From the NCBI GenBank assembly GCA_016793065.1, contig JAEULV010000034.1, positions 22,574-86,573 of the forward strand: DNA of 64,000 nucleotides, written 5' to 3'. Shown piece by piece: positions 41,454 through 50,161 of this stretch; the first letter of the stretch is position 1; every line of letters begins with the position of its first letter. A program made the translations under genes and the position numbers. The notes beneath the pieces were generated by a model. The model was given only the letters and a program-made list of their open reading frames with translations, was not told the origin of the DNA and did not search any database. The stretch is from Hyphomicrobiaceae bacterium (lineage in GTDB: Bacteria; Pseudomonadota; Alphaproteobacteria; Rhizobiales; Ancalomicrobiaceae).

Positions 41454-41502
41454 GAGGGGGCGCCCCCCGATCGGCGCCGCCGATGGCATGCGCCGCAAAT
41501 GA

Positions 41503-41531
41503 CGAAGGCCGAGCCGCCGGCCCGGCCTTCG
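41503..41531 (-). terminator. hairpin between cytochrome c' and cytochrome b561 genes
   Basis: A perfect 9-bp stem, CGAAGGCCG / CGGCCTTCG with an 11-base loop, lies 24 bases after the cytochrome c' stop and has no T tract. It may protect the cytochrome c' mRNA and lower expression of the membrane partner. Confidence 0.5.
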
Positions 41532-41555
41532 TGGCGATCGACCGAAGCGGTCGGA

Positions 41556-42002
41556 TCACTTCTTGACGCGATAGGTGTCGTGGCAGGCGGTGCAGTTGCC
41601 CTTCAGGATCGCGCCGAAAGCCGCCTTCATGCTGGCCTCGTCCTTGACGGTCGTCTTTGCGGCGGCGGCGGCCTCGCCGAGCTTGGCGAAGCCGGCGAGG
41701 AAGTCGGCCTTCTTCTCGAATGCCACCGGCAGCACTTCGGTGTCGCCGCCGGTCTTGGAATCGTCCGGGAACAGCGTCTTCAGCTTTTCGGCATTGGTGA
41801 CATAGGTCGCCAGCGCCTTCTGGGCGACGGCGAGATCGAAGGCGACTTCGCCCTTCATCATGCCGCCGACCGGCTTGGTGACGGCGCCGAATTCCTTGAG
41901 CAGGTCCTTGCGCGCCTTGATGGCATCGAGGTTCTGGGCATGGGCGCTTCCGGCGGCGATCGCGACGATCAGGGAGGCGGCGACGAAAAGGCTCTTCTTC
42001 AT
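41556..42002 (-). CDS. cytochrome c' (class II cytochrome c)
   Basis: A 148-residue periplasmic four-helix cytochrome. A signal peptide MKKSLFVAASLIVAIAAGSAHAQ precedes the mature protein. The heme site CTACH is at the C-terminus (GNCTACHDTYRVKK), which is diagnostic for class II cytochromes. Family members bind NO and protect against nitrosative stress or act in electron transfer. The start at 42002 gives the clean signal peptide; upstream in-frame residues do not. The cytochrome b561 gene downstream is the likely redox partner. Confidence 0.92.
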   Translation of the reverse strand: MKKSLFVAASLIVAIAAGSAHAQNLDAIKARKDLLKEFGAVTKPVGGMMKGEVAFDLAVAQKALATYVTNAEKLKTLFPDDSKTGGDTEVLPVAFEKKADFLAGFAKLGEAAAAAKTTVKDEASMKAAFGAILKGNCTACHDTYRVKK

Positions 42003-42372
42003 GAGGTATCCTCGAGGGGTGAATGCAGAGAGGGTGAACGAATGCGAGGGCCGGCGGATCATCCAGGTCGATCGCGTCGACCTTGAGATTTGCCGCGCGA
42101 AGCACCAGTTTAACGCCCGCATCGGCGGCGTCATCCATGCATAAAGTGAACAATCATTTCATGGCCTGCGTTACAGTGACAAGATCACAATACAGTGTCC
42201 GGATTGCGAGATGACGTGAGGTCGCAGCGCCGAGATTGTCGCAAGCGTCGGATCCTCGCAGCTTTCCGCGCCGGCGGCCTCATCCTTTCGGGCGCGCGCT
42301 GCCGTCTTCCTTGTCGCTGGCGATTGGCCGTGATAGGGGCGGATCCGACAAGGCCCGTGGGATAGATGTGAA
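42003..42372. other. 370-base divergent cytochrome c' / nadK region
   Basis: It holds promoters for both genes. A less GC-rich part around 42140-42200 (GTGAACAATCATTTCATGG, CAAGATCACAATACAG) is the likely cytochrome c' promoter zone. I see no FNR (TTGAT-N4-ATCAA) box. Confidence 0.4.
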
Positions 42373-43155
42373 ATGAGCGCCGTCCTCAACCGGTTCGAGC
42401 AGATCGCCTTCGTGGCCAGCGCCACCGAGGAGGCCGACAACGCCCGCCGGCGCCTGTCGCATCGCTACGGCTCGACCCCGCCCGACAATGCCGACGTCAT
42501 TGTCGCCCTTGGCGGCGACGGCTTCATGCTGCAGGCGCTGCACCGGTTCATGAACACCGGCGTACCGATCTACGGCCTGCAACGCGGCTCGGTCGGCTTC
42601 CTGATGAATGAGTTCAGCGAGGATGGCCTGATCGAACGCCTCGCCACCGCCGCGCCGACGACGGTGCGCCCGCTGATCATGACCGCCGTCACCGACACCG
42701 GCGACTATGCCGAGGCCCGCGCGTTCAACGAGGTCTCGCTCTGGCGCCAGACCTATCAGGCCTCGAAGCTGCGGATCTCCATCGACGGCACCCAGCGCCT
42801 CGACGAGCTGATCTGCGACGGCATCATCGTCGCGACGCCCGCCGGCTCGACCGCCTACAATTTCTCCGCCCACGGCCCGATCATCCCGCTCGGCGCGCCG
42901 CTGCTGGCGCTGACCCCGATCAGCCCGTTCCGCCCTCGCCGCTGGCGCGGCGCCCTGGTGCCGGAACAGGCCCGGCTCGAGGTGGAAGTGCTGGAAGGCC
43001 GCAAGCGCCCGGTCAACGCCGCCGCCGACCACACCGAAATCCGTGGCGTCAGCAAGGTGACCATCTGTCAGGACAACGCCTCGCAAAGCATCGTGCTGTT
43101 CGATCCCCACCACTCCTGGGACGAGCGCATTCTCGCCGAACAGTTCCGCTACTGA
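42373..43155 (+). CDS. nadK: NAD kinase
   Basis: A 260-residue cytoplasmic enzyme phosphorylating NAD to NADP with ATP. Motifs: the GGDG loop in [16 protein letters not shown], and the substrate-binding NEVSLWRQ, with [22 protein letters not shown] containing the conserved TPTGSTAY-type loop. Length fits the short alphaproteobacterial form. The start ATG at 42373 directly precedes [15 protein letters not shown]. With nadE at 61.4 kb this window encodes two steps of NAD(P) supply. Confidence 0.94.
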   Translation: MSAVLNRFEQIAFVASATEEADNARRRLSHRYGSTPPDNADVIVALGGDGFMLQALHRFMNTGVPIYGLQRGSVGFLMNEFSEDGLIERLATAAPTTVRPLIMTAVTDTGDYAEARAFNEVSLWRQTYQASKLRISIDGTQRLDELICDGIIVATPAGSTAYNFSAHGPIIPLGAPLLALTPISPFRPRRWRGALVPEQARLEVEVLEGRKRPVNAAADHTEIRGVSKVTICQDNASQSIVLFDPHHSWDERILAEQFRY

Positions 43156-43297
43156 GCGTCGTTGACGCCGGCCGGTTCTCCCCCGAATTCACGGTTTCCC
43201 GGCAATTGCGCGATTGACGGCAGTTTCTGCGCCGAACTCAAGTGTTTCTTAAACGCTGCCGCCGACACTGCATCAAGGTGACGTTACGGGGGCGGAC

Positions 43298-43867
43298 ATG
43301 GCAGGCGCAGCACACCGCGAGGCGGTTCAGGACGCTTGGGATTCAATCGAGGGCGAGATTGACCTGGGCGCGACTGAATCGGTCGCGAACAAGATCGACC
43401 TGCGCGCCCGCACCAAGCCGCGCCCGGGCAAGGCCAAGGACGACTTCGATCCCGTCGCCGCCGCCGAGGCGGCGATGAACCGGCTGTCGCCGAGCTTTGG
43501 CCTGTGGATGGAGAACAAGGTCGGCATCGCCCAGGACGCCCTTGTCGGCATCCAGAAGCACGGCCTCGACGCCAAGACCCTCGACCCGCTGTTCCGCGCC
43601 ATTCATGAAATCAAGGGCGAGGCCGCCACCTTCGGCTTTCCGCTGGCCGGCGAGGTCGCCCTCAGCCTCTATCGCCTGTGCGAACGGGTGCCCGGTCCGC
43701 AATTCATCCCGGTCGTGCTCGTCACCCAGCACATCCAGGCCATCCGCGCCATCGTGTCCGAGGGCCAGCGCGACGAAGGCAATTCCACCGCCCGCAAGCT
43801 GGTGGTGCGGCTGAAGGAAGTCACCGAGGAGTATCTCGGCCACCTGCCGGACACCAAGAAGGGCTGA
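43298..43867 (+). CDS. orphan histidine phosphotransfer (HPt) domain protein
   Basis: A 189-residue cytoplasmic protein. The HPt signature is FRAIHEIKGEAATFGFPLAG, with phospho-accepting His103. The N-terminal 60 residues are charged and possibly disordered (LRARTKPRPGKAKDDF). Around the HPt helix bundle are MENKVGIAQDALVG and LVVRLKEVTEEYLGHL. There is no adjacent kinase or receiver gene, so it may relay phosphate between distant partners. It starts 142 bases after nadK. Confidence 0.8.
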   Translation: MAGAAHREAVQDAWDSIEGEIDLGATESVANKIDLRARTKPRPGKAKDDFDPVAAAEAAMNRLSPSFGLWMENKVGIAQDALVGIQKHGLDAKTLDPLFRAIHEIKGEAATFGFPLAGEVALSLYRLCERVPGPQFIPVVLVTQHIQAIRAIVSEGQRDEGNSTARKLVVRLKEVTEEYLGHLPDTKKG

Positions 43868-43902
43868 TCCGCGCGCTGCCCGGAAAGCCTTGATCGGCAA
43901 GC

Positions 43903-45231
43903 CTATTTCGGCTTCTCCGCCACCAGCTCCACCTCGATGTCGCGTCCAGCCGTCACCGTGAAGCTCTGGGTATATTGCGCCCCGCCATTGACGGCGATCG
44001 CCGAATAGTCGCCCTCCGCCAGCACCACGCTCGGAAACGCCATCAGCATGTCGCGCACCAGGCGCGGCCCGCCGCGCGACTGGATGTCCCAGCGCGTGTT
44101 GGCCAACGCCTCGCCGCCGGTTTCCGAGACGAGCTTCAGCGAGACCTTCGCCGCCTTGTGGTAGAGCATCGCTTCGGTCAGCTTGCCGGGATCGACCTTC
44201 AGCGTCGAGCGCACCACCGCGTTGAGCTGTCCGTAGCGACTGACGACCTGATAGGTGCCGGCCGAAAGCCGCAGGATGCGCCCGGGTTTTGCCGCGCTGA
44301 TCAGCGGCTCGCCCCCCACCTCCAGCCCGTCCTTGGGCAGGATGTCGAAGCCGAGCAGGTCGGCGGGGATCGGCAGTTCGCCGGTATTGGCGGCATTGAG
44401 CTTTAGCCCGCCGGCGTTCAGCACCAGCTGTTCGCTGGTTGCGCCCTTGGCGACGGTGACCTTCGAGGTGACGCCGGCCTTGCCGAACGCCGCGTGCACC
44501 AGATAGCTGCCCGGATCGAGGGTGAACTCGGCCTCGCCGCCGGTCGAGGTCGCCACTAGATCGAGATCGCCGACCTGACCGGCCGCGACGACCTTGGCGC
44601 CCTCGGTCTCGCGGAACACCCGCCACACCAGCCCGGATTTCAGCGGCGCCGCCTCGGGCGTCAGCTTGGCCGCGAGCTTCAGCGTCGGCCGGTTGGCGAG
44701 CGGCGCCACGGCGGCCCGCGCCGGGCGGGCGCCCGCCGGCGCCGCGACCGCCAGCGGTATCGATCCGCCCTGCACCGCGCCCGCTCCGCCGCCGGGGCCG
44801 GCCGGCGGCGTTTGCAGCCGGAACGGGTCACCCCCGGCCGCGCCGCCCGGCAGCGGGCCGGTGGCGAACGGCGCGATGTTCTGATCAAGCCCGCCGCTGC
44901 CCGGGATCTCCAGCGGCGGGATCGGCGATGCCGTCGGCGCGATCGCTGGATTGGCCGGCGGGCCGAACCCCGGCGCGGCCGGCGGGAAGGTCGGTGCCGG
45001 CGGGATCGACGCCGGTGGAATCGGGAAGGGCGCGCCGCCGCCGGAGCCGCCGGCGAACGGTCCGCCCGCCGCGCCGCCAGGCCCGTTGGGGCCGCCCGGT
45101 CCGCCGCCGGGGCCGGCGCCCTGGGCAAGGGCCGGCGCCATCGCGCCGAACCCGACCGCGACGGCGAGGGCCAGGATGGCAAGGGCAGGGGAGGGAGCTT
45201 GGCCGGACATCGAACGAACGCGCTTCACCAT
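43903..45231 (-). CDS. secreted protein of unknown function with a Gly/Pro-rich region and beta-type repeats
   Basis: I do not recognise a named family. A signal peptide (ALAILALAVAVGFGAM, cleavage near ALAQ) is followed by about 140 residues rich in Gly, Pro and Ala, likely a flexible linker. The C-terminal 280 residues contain three similar segments: PGSYLVHAAFGKAG, AGTYQVVSRYGQLN and EGDYSAIAVNGGAQ, each followed by a strand such as KVTVAKG or FTVTAG. A GLVWRVF segment (and RWDIQSR later) precedes the first and third. This looks like tandem beta-sandwich domains, suggesting an envelope or surface role. The start at 45231 lacks a strong ribosome site. Confidence 0.7.
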   Translation of the reverse strand: MVKRVRSMSGQAPSPALAILALAVAVGFGAMAPALAQGAGPGGGPGGPNGPGGAAGGPFAGGSGGGAPFPIPPASIPPAPTFPPAAPGFGPPANPAIAPTASPIPPLEIPGSGGLDQNIAPFATGPLPGGAAGGDPFRLQTPPAGPGGGAGAVQGGSIPLAVAAPAGARPARAAVAPLANRPTLKLAAKLTPEAAPLKSGLVWRVFRETEGAKVVAAGQVGDLDLVATSTGGEAEFTLDPGSYLVHAAFGKAGVTSKVTVAKGATSEQLVLNAGGLKLNAANTGELPIPADLLGFDILPKDGLEVGGEPLISAAKPGRILRLSAGTYQVVSRYGQLNAVVRSTLKVDPGKLTEAMLYHKAAKVSLKLVSETGGEALANTRWDIQSRGGPRLVRDMLMAFPSVVLAEGDYSAIAVNGGAQYTQSFTVTAGRDIEVELVAEKPK

Positions 45232-45469
45232 GAATCGGCGGCAACGCCACCGGAAGGGACATATCGGTCAGAGGGCCGCAAAACCATGGCGAAAGCAAGC
45301 CGAAGCTGCGTTTGCCCATGCCGGCGGTTCACGGCCCGTGGCGGATGCCTCGGGTAGCCGGCCCATGGTCCCGTGCTGGCGGCGCTTCAGGGTCCCGGCG
45401 CTCGGGTTGACTTCGCCGGACAATCCCGCTTGATCAGGCAACACCCGCAACGCTGCCACAGGACCACCG

Positions 45470-46039
45470 ATGCCCGACGCTCTCGACCTGCTGCTCACCC
45501 GCCGCACCATTCCCGCCATCGCGCTGGCCGAACCCGGCCCGACCGACGCCGACATCGAGACGATGCTGACGGCCGCCATTCGCGTCCCCGACCACGGCAA
45601 GATCAATCCCTGGCGCTTCGTGCTCTATCGCGGCGCCGCCCTTGCCGTCATCGCCGACTGGCTCGCCGCCCGCTACGCCGCCCTCAATCCGACCGCCGAT
45701 GCCGCCACGCTGGCCAAGGCGCGCGGCTCGTTCCTGCGCGCTCCCGTCGTCATCGGCGTCGTTTCCCGCGCCGGTCCGCACGTCAAGGTGCCGGAATGGG
45801 AGCAGGTCCTGTCCGGCGGCGCCGCCACCATGAACCTGATCCTCGCCGCCCACGCCAAGGGCTTCGCCGCCCAGTGGCTGACCGAGTGGTACAGCTACGA
45901 CGCCGACGCCAGCGCCTATCTCGGCCTGCGGTCGGGCGAGAAGTTCATCGGCTTCGTCCACGTCGGCACCCCCACCGAGGCCCCGGTCGAGCGCCCGCGC
46001 CCGCCGGCCGCCAGCCTGTTGACCGAGTGGAGCGCCTGA
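45470..46039 (+). CDS. nitroreductase family protein (YdjA-like)
   Basis: A 189-residue FMN-dependent oxidoreductase. The N-terminal ALDLLLTRRTIPAI and PDHGKINPWRFVLYRG match the FMN phosphate-binding SxR/H-WRF pattern. LSGGAATMNLILAAHAKGFAAQW is the family's helix, and LGLRSGEKFIGFVHVG is the C-terminal flavin-contacting strand. The physiological substrate is unknown. It lies 30 bases upstream of a flavin reductase-like gene, so the two are probably co-transcribed. Confidence 0.87.
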   Translation: MPDALDLLLTRRTIPAIALAEPGPTDADIETMLTAAIRVPDHGKINPWRFVLYRGAALAVIADWLAARYAALNPTADAATLAKARGSFLRAPVVIGVVSRAGPHVKVPEWEQVLSGGAATMNLILAAHAKGFAAQWLTEWYSYDADASAYLGLRSGEKFIGFVHVGTPTEAPVERPRPPAASLLTEWSA

Positions 46040-46069
46040 CTTCGTTCGGCGGCGCGAAAGGGAGCCACG

Positions 46070-46672
46070 ATGTATTACGAAACCGCCGGCAATGCCCACG
46101 GCCTGCCCCATGACCCGTTCAAGGCGCTGGTCGTGCCGCGTCCGATCGGCTGGATTTCGACCCGTGGCCGCGACGGCAGCCACAATCTGGCGCCCTATTC
46201 GTTCTTCAATGCCGTCGAATCCGAGCCGCCGATCGTGGTCATCGGCTCGAGCGGCCTGAAGGACACCGCCCGCAATGTCCTCGATACCGGCGAGTTCGTC
46301 TGCAATCTCGCCACCTGGGACCTGCGCGAGCAGATGAACCAGTCATCGGCGCCGCTGCGCCACGGCGTCAGCGAATTCGCCCATGCCGGCCTCACCCCGG
46401 CGCCGTCGCGCCTCGTCGCCGCGCCGCGCGTCGCCGAAAGCCCGGTGACGATGGAATGCGTCGCGCTTTCGGTGACGCCGATCAGCGATCGCGACGGCAG
46501 GCAAACCGGCAGCCTGATGATCATGGGGCAGGTCGTGGCGATCCACATCGACGACAGCCTGATCGTCGACGGTCGCGTCGACATCACCCTTGCCCGGCCG
46601 ATCGCCCGGCTCGGCTACATGGACTATGCCGTCGTCGATCGGGTCTTCACCATCGCCCGCCCGCGCGCCTGA
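46070..46672 (+). CDS. flavin reductase family (FMN-binding split barrel) protein
   Basis: A 200-residue protein of the flavin_reduct family, which binds FMN. The motif VVPRPIGWISTRGRDGSHNLAPYSFFNAV (PRPIGWIST and NLAPYSFFN) is diagnostic. No NADH motif is evident. It may reduce FMN for a partner oxygenase, or act as an oxidoreductase with the nitroreductase upstream, 30 bases away. A GGCAGCGGCCGCTGCC palindrome follows at 46689-46704, between it and the convergent polyprenyl synthase gene. Confidence 0.87.
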   Translation: MYYETAGNAHGLPHDPFKALVVPRPIGWISTRGRDGSHNLAPYSFFNAVESEPPIVVIGSSGLKDTARNVLDTGEFVCNLATWDLREQMNQSSAPLRHGVSEFAHAGLTPAPSRLVAAPRVAESPVTMECVALSVTPISDRDGRQTGSLMIMGQVVAIHIDDSLIVDGRVDITLARPIARLGYMDYAVVDRVFTIARPRA

Positions 46673-46714
46673 GAGGGAAGGCGTGACAGGCAGCGGCCGC
46701 TGCCGGCCGGGGCC

Positions 46715-47728
46715 TCAGTTCAGGCGCTGGATGCAGAACTCGACCGCTTCCAGCAGCGCCGCCTTGTAGGCACTGTCCTTCAGCGGCGCCAGCGCGTCGC
46801 GGGCAATGGCGCCGTAATGGTGGGCGCGCTCGATCGTCGTCGTCAGCGCCCCGGTCTTGCGAATGAGGTCGATCGCCACCTCAAGGTCGCCGTCGCCGAT
46901 CTTGCCGCCCTCGACGCAGCGCTTCCAGAAGGCGCGATCCTCGTCCGAGCCGCGCCGATAGGCGAGCAGCACCGGCAGCGTCAGCTTGCCTTCGCGGAAG
47001 TCGTCGCCGACATTCTTGCCGAGCTTGGCCGACGAGCCGCCATAGTCGAGCGCATCGTCGACCAGCTGGAAGGCAAAGCCGAGATTGAGCCCGTAGGAGC
47101 GGAACGCCGCCCGGTCCTCGGCGCCGAGGCCGGCGATGATCGGACCGACCTCGGCGGCGGCGGAAAACAGCGCCGCCGTCTTCGCCTTGATCACCGCCAG
47201 ATATTCGTCCTCGGTCGTCGCCATGTTCTTGGCGGCGGCGAGCTGCATCACCTCGCCCTCGGCGATCACCGCCGCGGCATCCGACAGCACGCCCAGCGCC
47301 GGCAGCGAGCCGACATCGACCATGGTCCGGAACGCCTGGCCGAGCAGGAAGTCGCCGACCAGCACGCTCGCCTGATTGCCCCACAGCATCCGCGCCGCCG
47401 GCTTGCCGCGCCGCATGTCGCTCTCGTCGACGACATCGTCATGCAGCAGCGTCGCGGTATGCATGAACTCGACCGAGGCGGCGAGCTTGACGTGGCCCTC
47501 GCCGGCATAGCCGCACATCCGCGCGGCGGCCAGTGTCAGCATCGGCCGCAGGCGCTTGCCGCCGGAATTGATCAGGTGCTTGGAGATTTCCGGGATCAGC
47601 TTCACGTCCGAGCCGGCCATCCGCAGGATCATCTGGTTGACGCTCTCCATGTCGGAGGCGGTCAACCGCAGCAGCGGGTCGATCGATGCGACGTCCTTGC
47701 GATCCTCAAACGAAACGACCACGCCCAT
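46715..47728 (-). CDS. long-chain (octa-/decaprenyl) diphosphate synthase
   Basis: A 337-residue trans-prenyltransferase that makes the side chain of ubiquinone. Both aspartate-rich motifs are intact: LLHDDVVDESDMRRG (FARM) and LVDDALDYGG (SARM), with the IPP-binding GGKRLRP near residue 55. Small residues before the first motif fit long products, probably ten isoprene units as usual in this group. The start ATG at 47728 follows GGGGAG. Work with the UbiH-like enzyme at 8-9 kb is likely. Confidence 0.92.
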   Translation of the reverse strand: MGVVVSFEDRKDVASIDPLLRLTASDMESVNQMILRMAGSDVKLIPEISKHLINSGGKRLRPMLTLAAARMCGYAGEGHVKLAASVEFMHTATLLHDDVVDESDMRRGKPAARMLWGNQASVLVGDFLLGQAFRTMVDVGSLPALGVLSDAAAVIAEGEVMQLAAAKNMATTEDEYLAVIKAKTAALFSAAAEVGPIIAGLGAEDRAAFRSYGLNLGFAFQLVDDALDYGGSSAKLGKNVGDDFREGKLTLPVLLAYRRGSDEDRAFWKRCVEGGKIGDGDLEVAIDLIRKTGALTTTIERAHHYGAIARDALAPLKDSAYKAALLEAVEFCIQRLN

Positions 47729-48135
47729 GCTGAACTCCCCGCCGATCGGACCTGCCGCGGCCGTCTTCATGCGAACCGCGGCGCCGTCTCCGGACCGGAC
47801 AGGCTCCGCGCGCGATGGCATTACGTCATTTTTGCGTCGCTGCAAAGGGTTGAACCCCGTACGCAACGACGAACCCTAATGCTGTGTCCGATCCGCCGCC
47901 GCCGGAAAAGTCAAGCATCCGTGATGTTTGACCGATATCCGGCGGTGAATGTCGCCGGTCCGTCGCCGCCGCGCCCCTTGTCGGCAATTCGGGTGAGGCG
48001 CCGTGCGGGCCGCAACGGCGCGGGGCTGCTGCCGAGGCAGCGGGCGGGACCGTCGGCGTGCTGGACCGGCGCCATCGATTGCCGCTACACTTGCCGCGAG
48101 GGCCGGCACGCGGCCTGCGAGCGGAGGGCATCGCC
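47729..48135. other. 407-base divergent region, polyprenyl synthase / DUF2007
   Basis: Promoters for both genes are expected here. No gene or strong repeat is seen. GGAGGG at 48123-48128 is the ribosome site of the DUF2007 gene. Confidence 0.4.
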
Positions 48136-48348
48136 ATGCAGGAACTGATCCGGACTTCGGACGTCGTCACCCTGAATGCCGCCGAGGCCGTCCTCGCCGG
48201 GGTCGATATCGAATCGCTGATTGTCGACGACTTCGTCGCCGTCGCCTTTGGCTCCCTGCCGCGCCGGCTGCTGGTGCACGACGACGACGTTGCCCGCGCC
48301 CGCGACCTGCTGAGCGAGGCCGGTTTCGGCATCGAACTGGTCAAGTAG
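48136..48348 (+). CDS. DUF2007 domain protein
   Basis: A 70-residue protein of the DUF2007 (putative signal transducing, ferredoxin-like fold) family. It starts MQELIRTSDVVTLNAAEAVLAG and ends DVARARDLLSEAGFGIELVK, with the typical IESLIVDDF core and VHDDDVARAR. Its role is unknown. It has a good GGAGGG ribosome site and precedes the TrmN6-like methyltransferase by 12 bases, an association frequently conserved, suggesting a joint transcript. Confidence 0.87.
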   Translation: MQELIRTSDVVTLNAAEAVLAGVDIESLIVDDFVAVAFGSLPRRLLVHDDDVARARDLLSEAGFGIELVK

Positions 48349-48360
48349 GGACGCAGACCC

Positions 48361-49194
48361 GTGTCCCAGGCCGTGTTCGCGCCCACCTTGCCCGAGATGA
48401 CGTCGCCATCGCTGCCGGACGGTGTCGAGGTGACCCGCGACGTGTTCCTCGGCGGCCGGGTCGAGATCCTGCAGCCAAGGCGCGGCTATCATCGCTCCGG
48501 CTCGGATGCGGTGTTCCTGGCCGCCTGTCTTTCGGAAGATGCCACCGGTCGGGTGGTCGATCTCGGCGCCGGCTCCGGCGCCGCCGGCTTCTGTGTCGCC
48601 GCCCGCGTCGCCGGCGTCACCGTCACCCTGGTCGAGCGCGATCCCGTCTCGCTCCATCTGGCCCGCGCCGGTCTCGAACTGCCGGCCAATGCCGCCTTCG
48701 CGCCGCGCGTCGAGGTCATCGCCGCCGACGTCACCGCCCGCGAAAATGCCCGCATCGCCAACGGTCTGGCGCGCGAGAGCTTCGATCATGCCATCATGAA
48801 CCCGCCTTACTGGGAAAATGGCGAGGTCCGCGTCACCCCGGCGCCGGCCCGCGCCGATGCCCACGTCTTCGGCGATGCCGGCCTCGATGCCTGGGTCCGT
48901 ACCGCCAATTCGCTGCTGCGTCCCGGCGGCAGCCTTTCGATCGTCTTTCGCGCCGACCGGCTGAAGGCGCTGCTCGATGTCGTCGCCGGCCGTTTCGGCG
49001 CCGCGACGATCTTCCCGCTGCATCCACGCCCGCGCGCCGCCGCCCACCGCGTCCTGCTGCGCGCCGTCAAGGGCTCGCGCGCCGCGCCGCGTCTGTTGCC
49101 GGGCCTGGTGCTGCATCCGGCCGAGGGCAGCGACTGGAGCCCCGAGGCCGAGGCAATCAATCGCGGACTCGGCGGGTTGGCCGTCGACGGGTGA
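48361..49194 (+). CDS. tRNA1(Val) (adenine-N6) methyltransferase-like protein (TrmN6, COG4123)
   Basis: A 277-residue SAM-dependent N6-adenine methyltransferase homologue. The N-terminal motif PRRGYHRSGSDAVFLAA matches COG4123. SAM motif I is VVDLGAGSGAAGFCVAAR, and the catalytic NPPY is in HAIMNPPYWENG. In E. coli the enzyme modifies A37 of tRNA-Val. The predicted start is a GTG at 48361; an ATG at 48397 is also possible. It follows the DUF2007 gene by 12 bases. Confidence 0.88.
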   Translation: MSQAVFAPTLPEMTSPSLPDGVEVTRDVFLGGRVEILQPRRGYHRSGSDAVFLAACLSEDATGRVVDLGAGSGAAGFCVAARVAGVTVTLVERDPVSLHLARAGLELPANAAFAPRVEVIAADVTARENARIANGLARESFDHAIMNPPYWENGEVRVTPAPARADAHVFGDAGLDAWVRTANSLLRPGGSLSIVFRADRLKALLDVVAGRFGAATIFPLHPRPRAAAHRVLLRAVKGSRAAPRLLPGLVLHPAEGSDWSPEAEAINRGLGGLAVDG

Positions 49195-49390
49195 CGAAAT
49201 TGCGATTGAACAACTTTCAGAATAGATTGAATGCTGCTCATCAAAAGTCACAGTTCAATTAGATCGATACGATTTATTCCCGCTATGCATAAATATCGTT
49301 TCAGTTTATCCCCCTCTCTTGCTACCCTTCCAAAAAAGGTCGCCTACTTTAAGCGTAGTGAAGCGGATGGGTTGAGGGGCCCGGTGCGCA
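49195..49390. other. AT-rich intergenic stretch upstream of the cNMP-binding-like gene
   Basis: About 150 bases from 49197 are clearly richer in A/T than the flanks. They contain ATTGAAC (49205-49211) and its inverted copy GTTCAAT (49253-49259), another GATTGAAT between, and CTAC-TTTAAGC-GTAG at 49345-49359. It may be a promoter or remnant insertion. I see no gene in it. Confidence 0.45.
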
Positions 49391-49459
49391 ATCTCACTCG
49401 ATGAAATCAGGAAGCTCCCCCACTTCGGGATCCTGTCGGATCGAGAGTTCAACTGGTTG

Positions 49460-49837
49460 ATGGAACGAGCCAAGATCGTCACGCTTGGGCCCGGCGATGT
49501 CGTGCTGTCGCGGGAGATCCGCCCGAACCATTTCACCTTTCTGATTTCCGGCCGGCTGACCATGCGGCGCTGGCCGCGCGGCCTTGATCGTCCGGTGGTG
49601 CGCAGCGACGATCGTCCCGGCGCCTGGCATGGCGGAATCGACATTCTCGATGTCATCGCCCCCGCCGATGTCGTCGCCGAGGAATCGAGCCGCATCATCA
49701 TCGTGCCGCGTCAGGCCCTGCACGAGATGATGAGCCGCGTGCCGAAATTCGGCCAGAGCATCCTCGTCGGCATCGCCGCCCTGGTCGAGGACATCTATTC
49801 CCACATCGCCGCGATCCGCGCCGAACGCGCCGCCTGA
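49460..49837 (+). CDS. cyclic-nucleotide-binding-domain-like protein
   Basis: The product from ATG 49460 has 125 residues. MERAKIVTLGPGDVVLSREIRPNH followed by FTFLISGRLTMRRWP resembles the first half of a CAP_ED/cNMP-binding domain (GD..L...G.....F.I..G.). There is no HTH, so it is not a complete CRP-type regulator. The frame is open upstream to 49376 and encodes family-like residues (SLDEIRKLPHFGILSDREFNWL), yet no ATG, GTG or TTG occurs before 49457. A non-canonical ATC start at 49391, with GAGGGG 11 bases upstream, would restore a typical N-terminus of 148 residues in total. Confidence 0.6.
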   Translation: MERAKIVTLGPGDVVLSREIRPNHFTFLISGRLTMRRWPRGLDRPVVRSDDRPGAWHGGIDILDVIAPADVVAEESSRIIIVPRQALHEMMSRVPKFGQSILVGIAALVEDIYSHIAAIRAERAA

Positions 49838-50161
49838 TTCCGCGCGCCGGTCGCGACGGCCGGACCGGCGACAGGCGCGCCCGTTATGGGTGGGGGAGCG
49901 CGACGAACGCCTGCGCGCGCAAGCCGGGCAGGGCAGGGTGATCGCCGAATTGGAGCCGGTCGGGCATGCCTGGCCGGCTTTCGCCTTTTCCGGCCCGCGC
50001 GGCTTCATCCCGCCAGACGACGGCCCAACGCGCATCCGTCCACCGCCCGCCCGTTCCGATACCGCGTCGATTTTTTGCCCGCCCGCGATAGACCCCAAAC
50101 GCAAAGCGCGCGCCCCGGAGATCGGGACGCGCGCTTCTTCGGAGATCGGATGGCGGGGCCG
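49838..50161. other. 324-base convergent gap before the IalB-family gene
   Basis: This lies downstream of both neighbouring genes. Apart from the hairpin at 50104-50136 I see nothing supported. Confidence 0.35.
50104..50136 (-). terminator. terminator of the IalB-family gene
   Basis: A 9-bp stem, AAGCGCGCG / CGCGCGCTT, extended inward by CCC/GGG, lies 26 bases after the minus-strand stop and is followed by TTTGCGTTTGG. Confidence 0.65.

Noticed and set aside
46689..46704. GGCAGCGGCCGCTGCC as a terminator
   Set aside because: It is a perfect palindrome with no loop bases and no T tract; kept only as a note under the flavin reductase gene.
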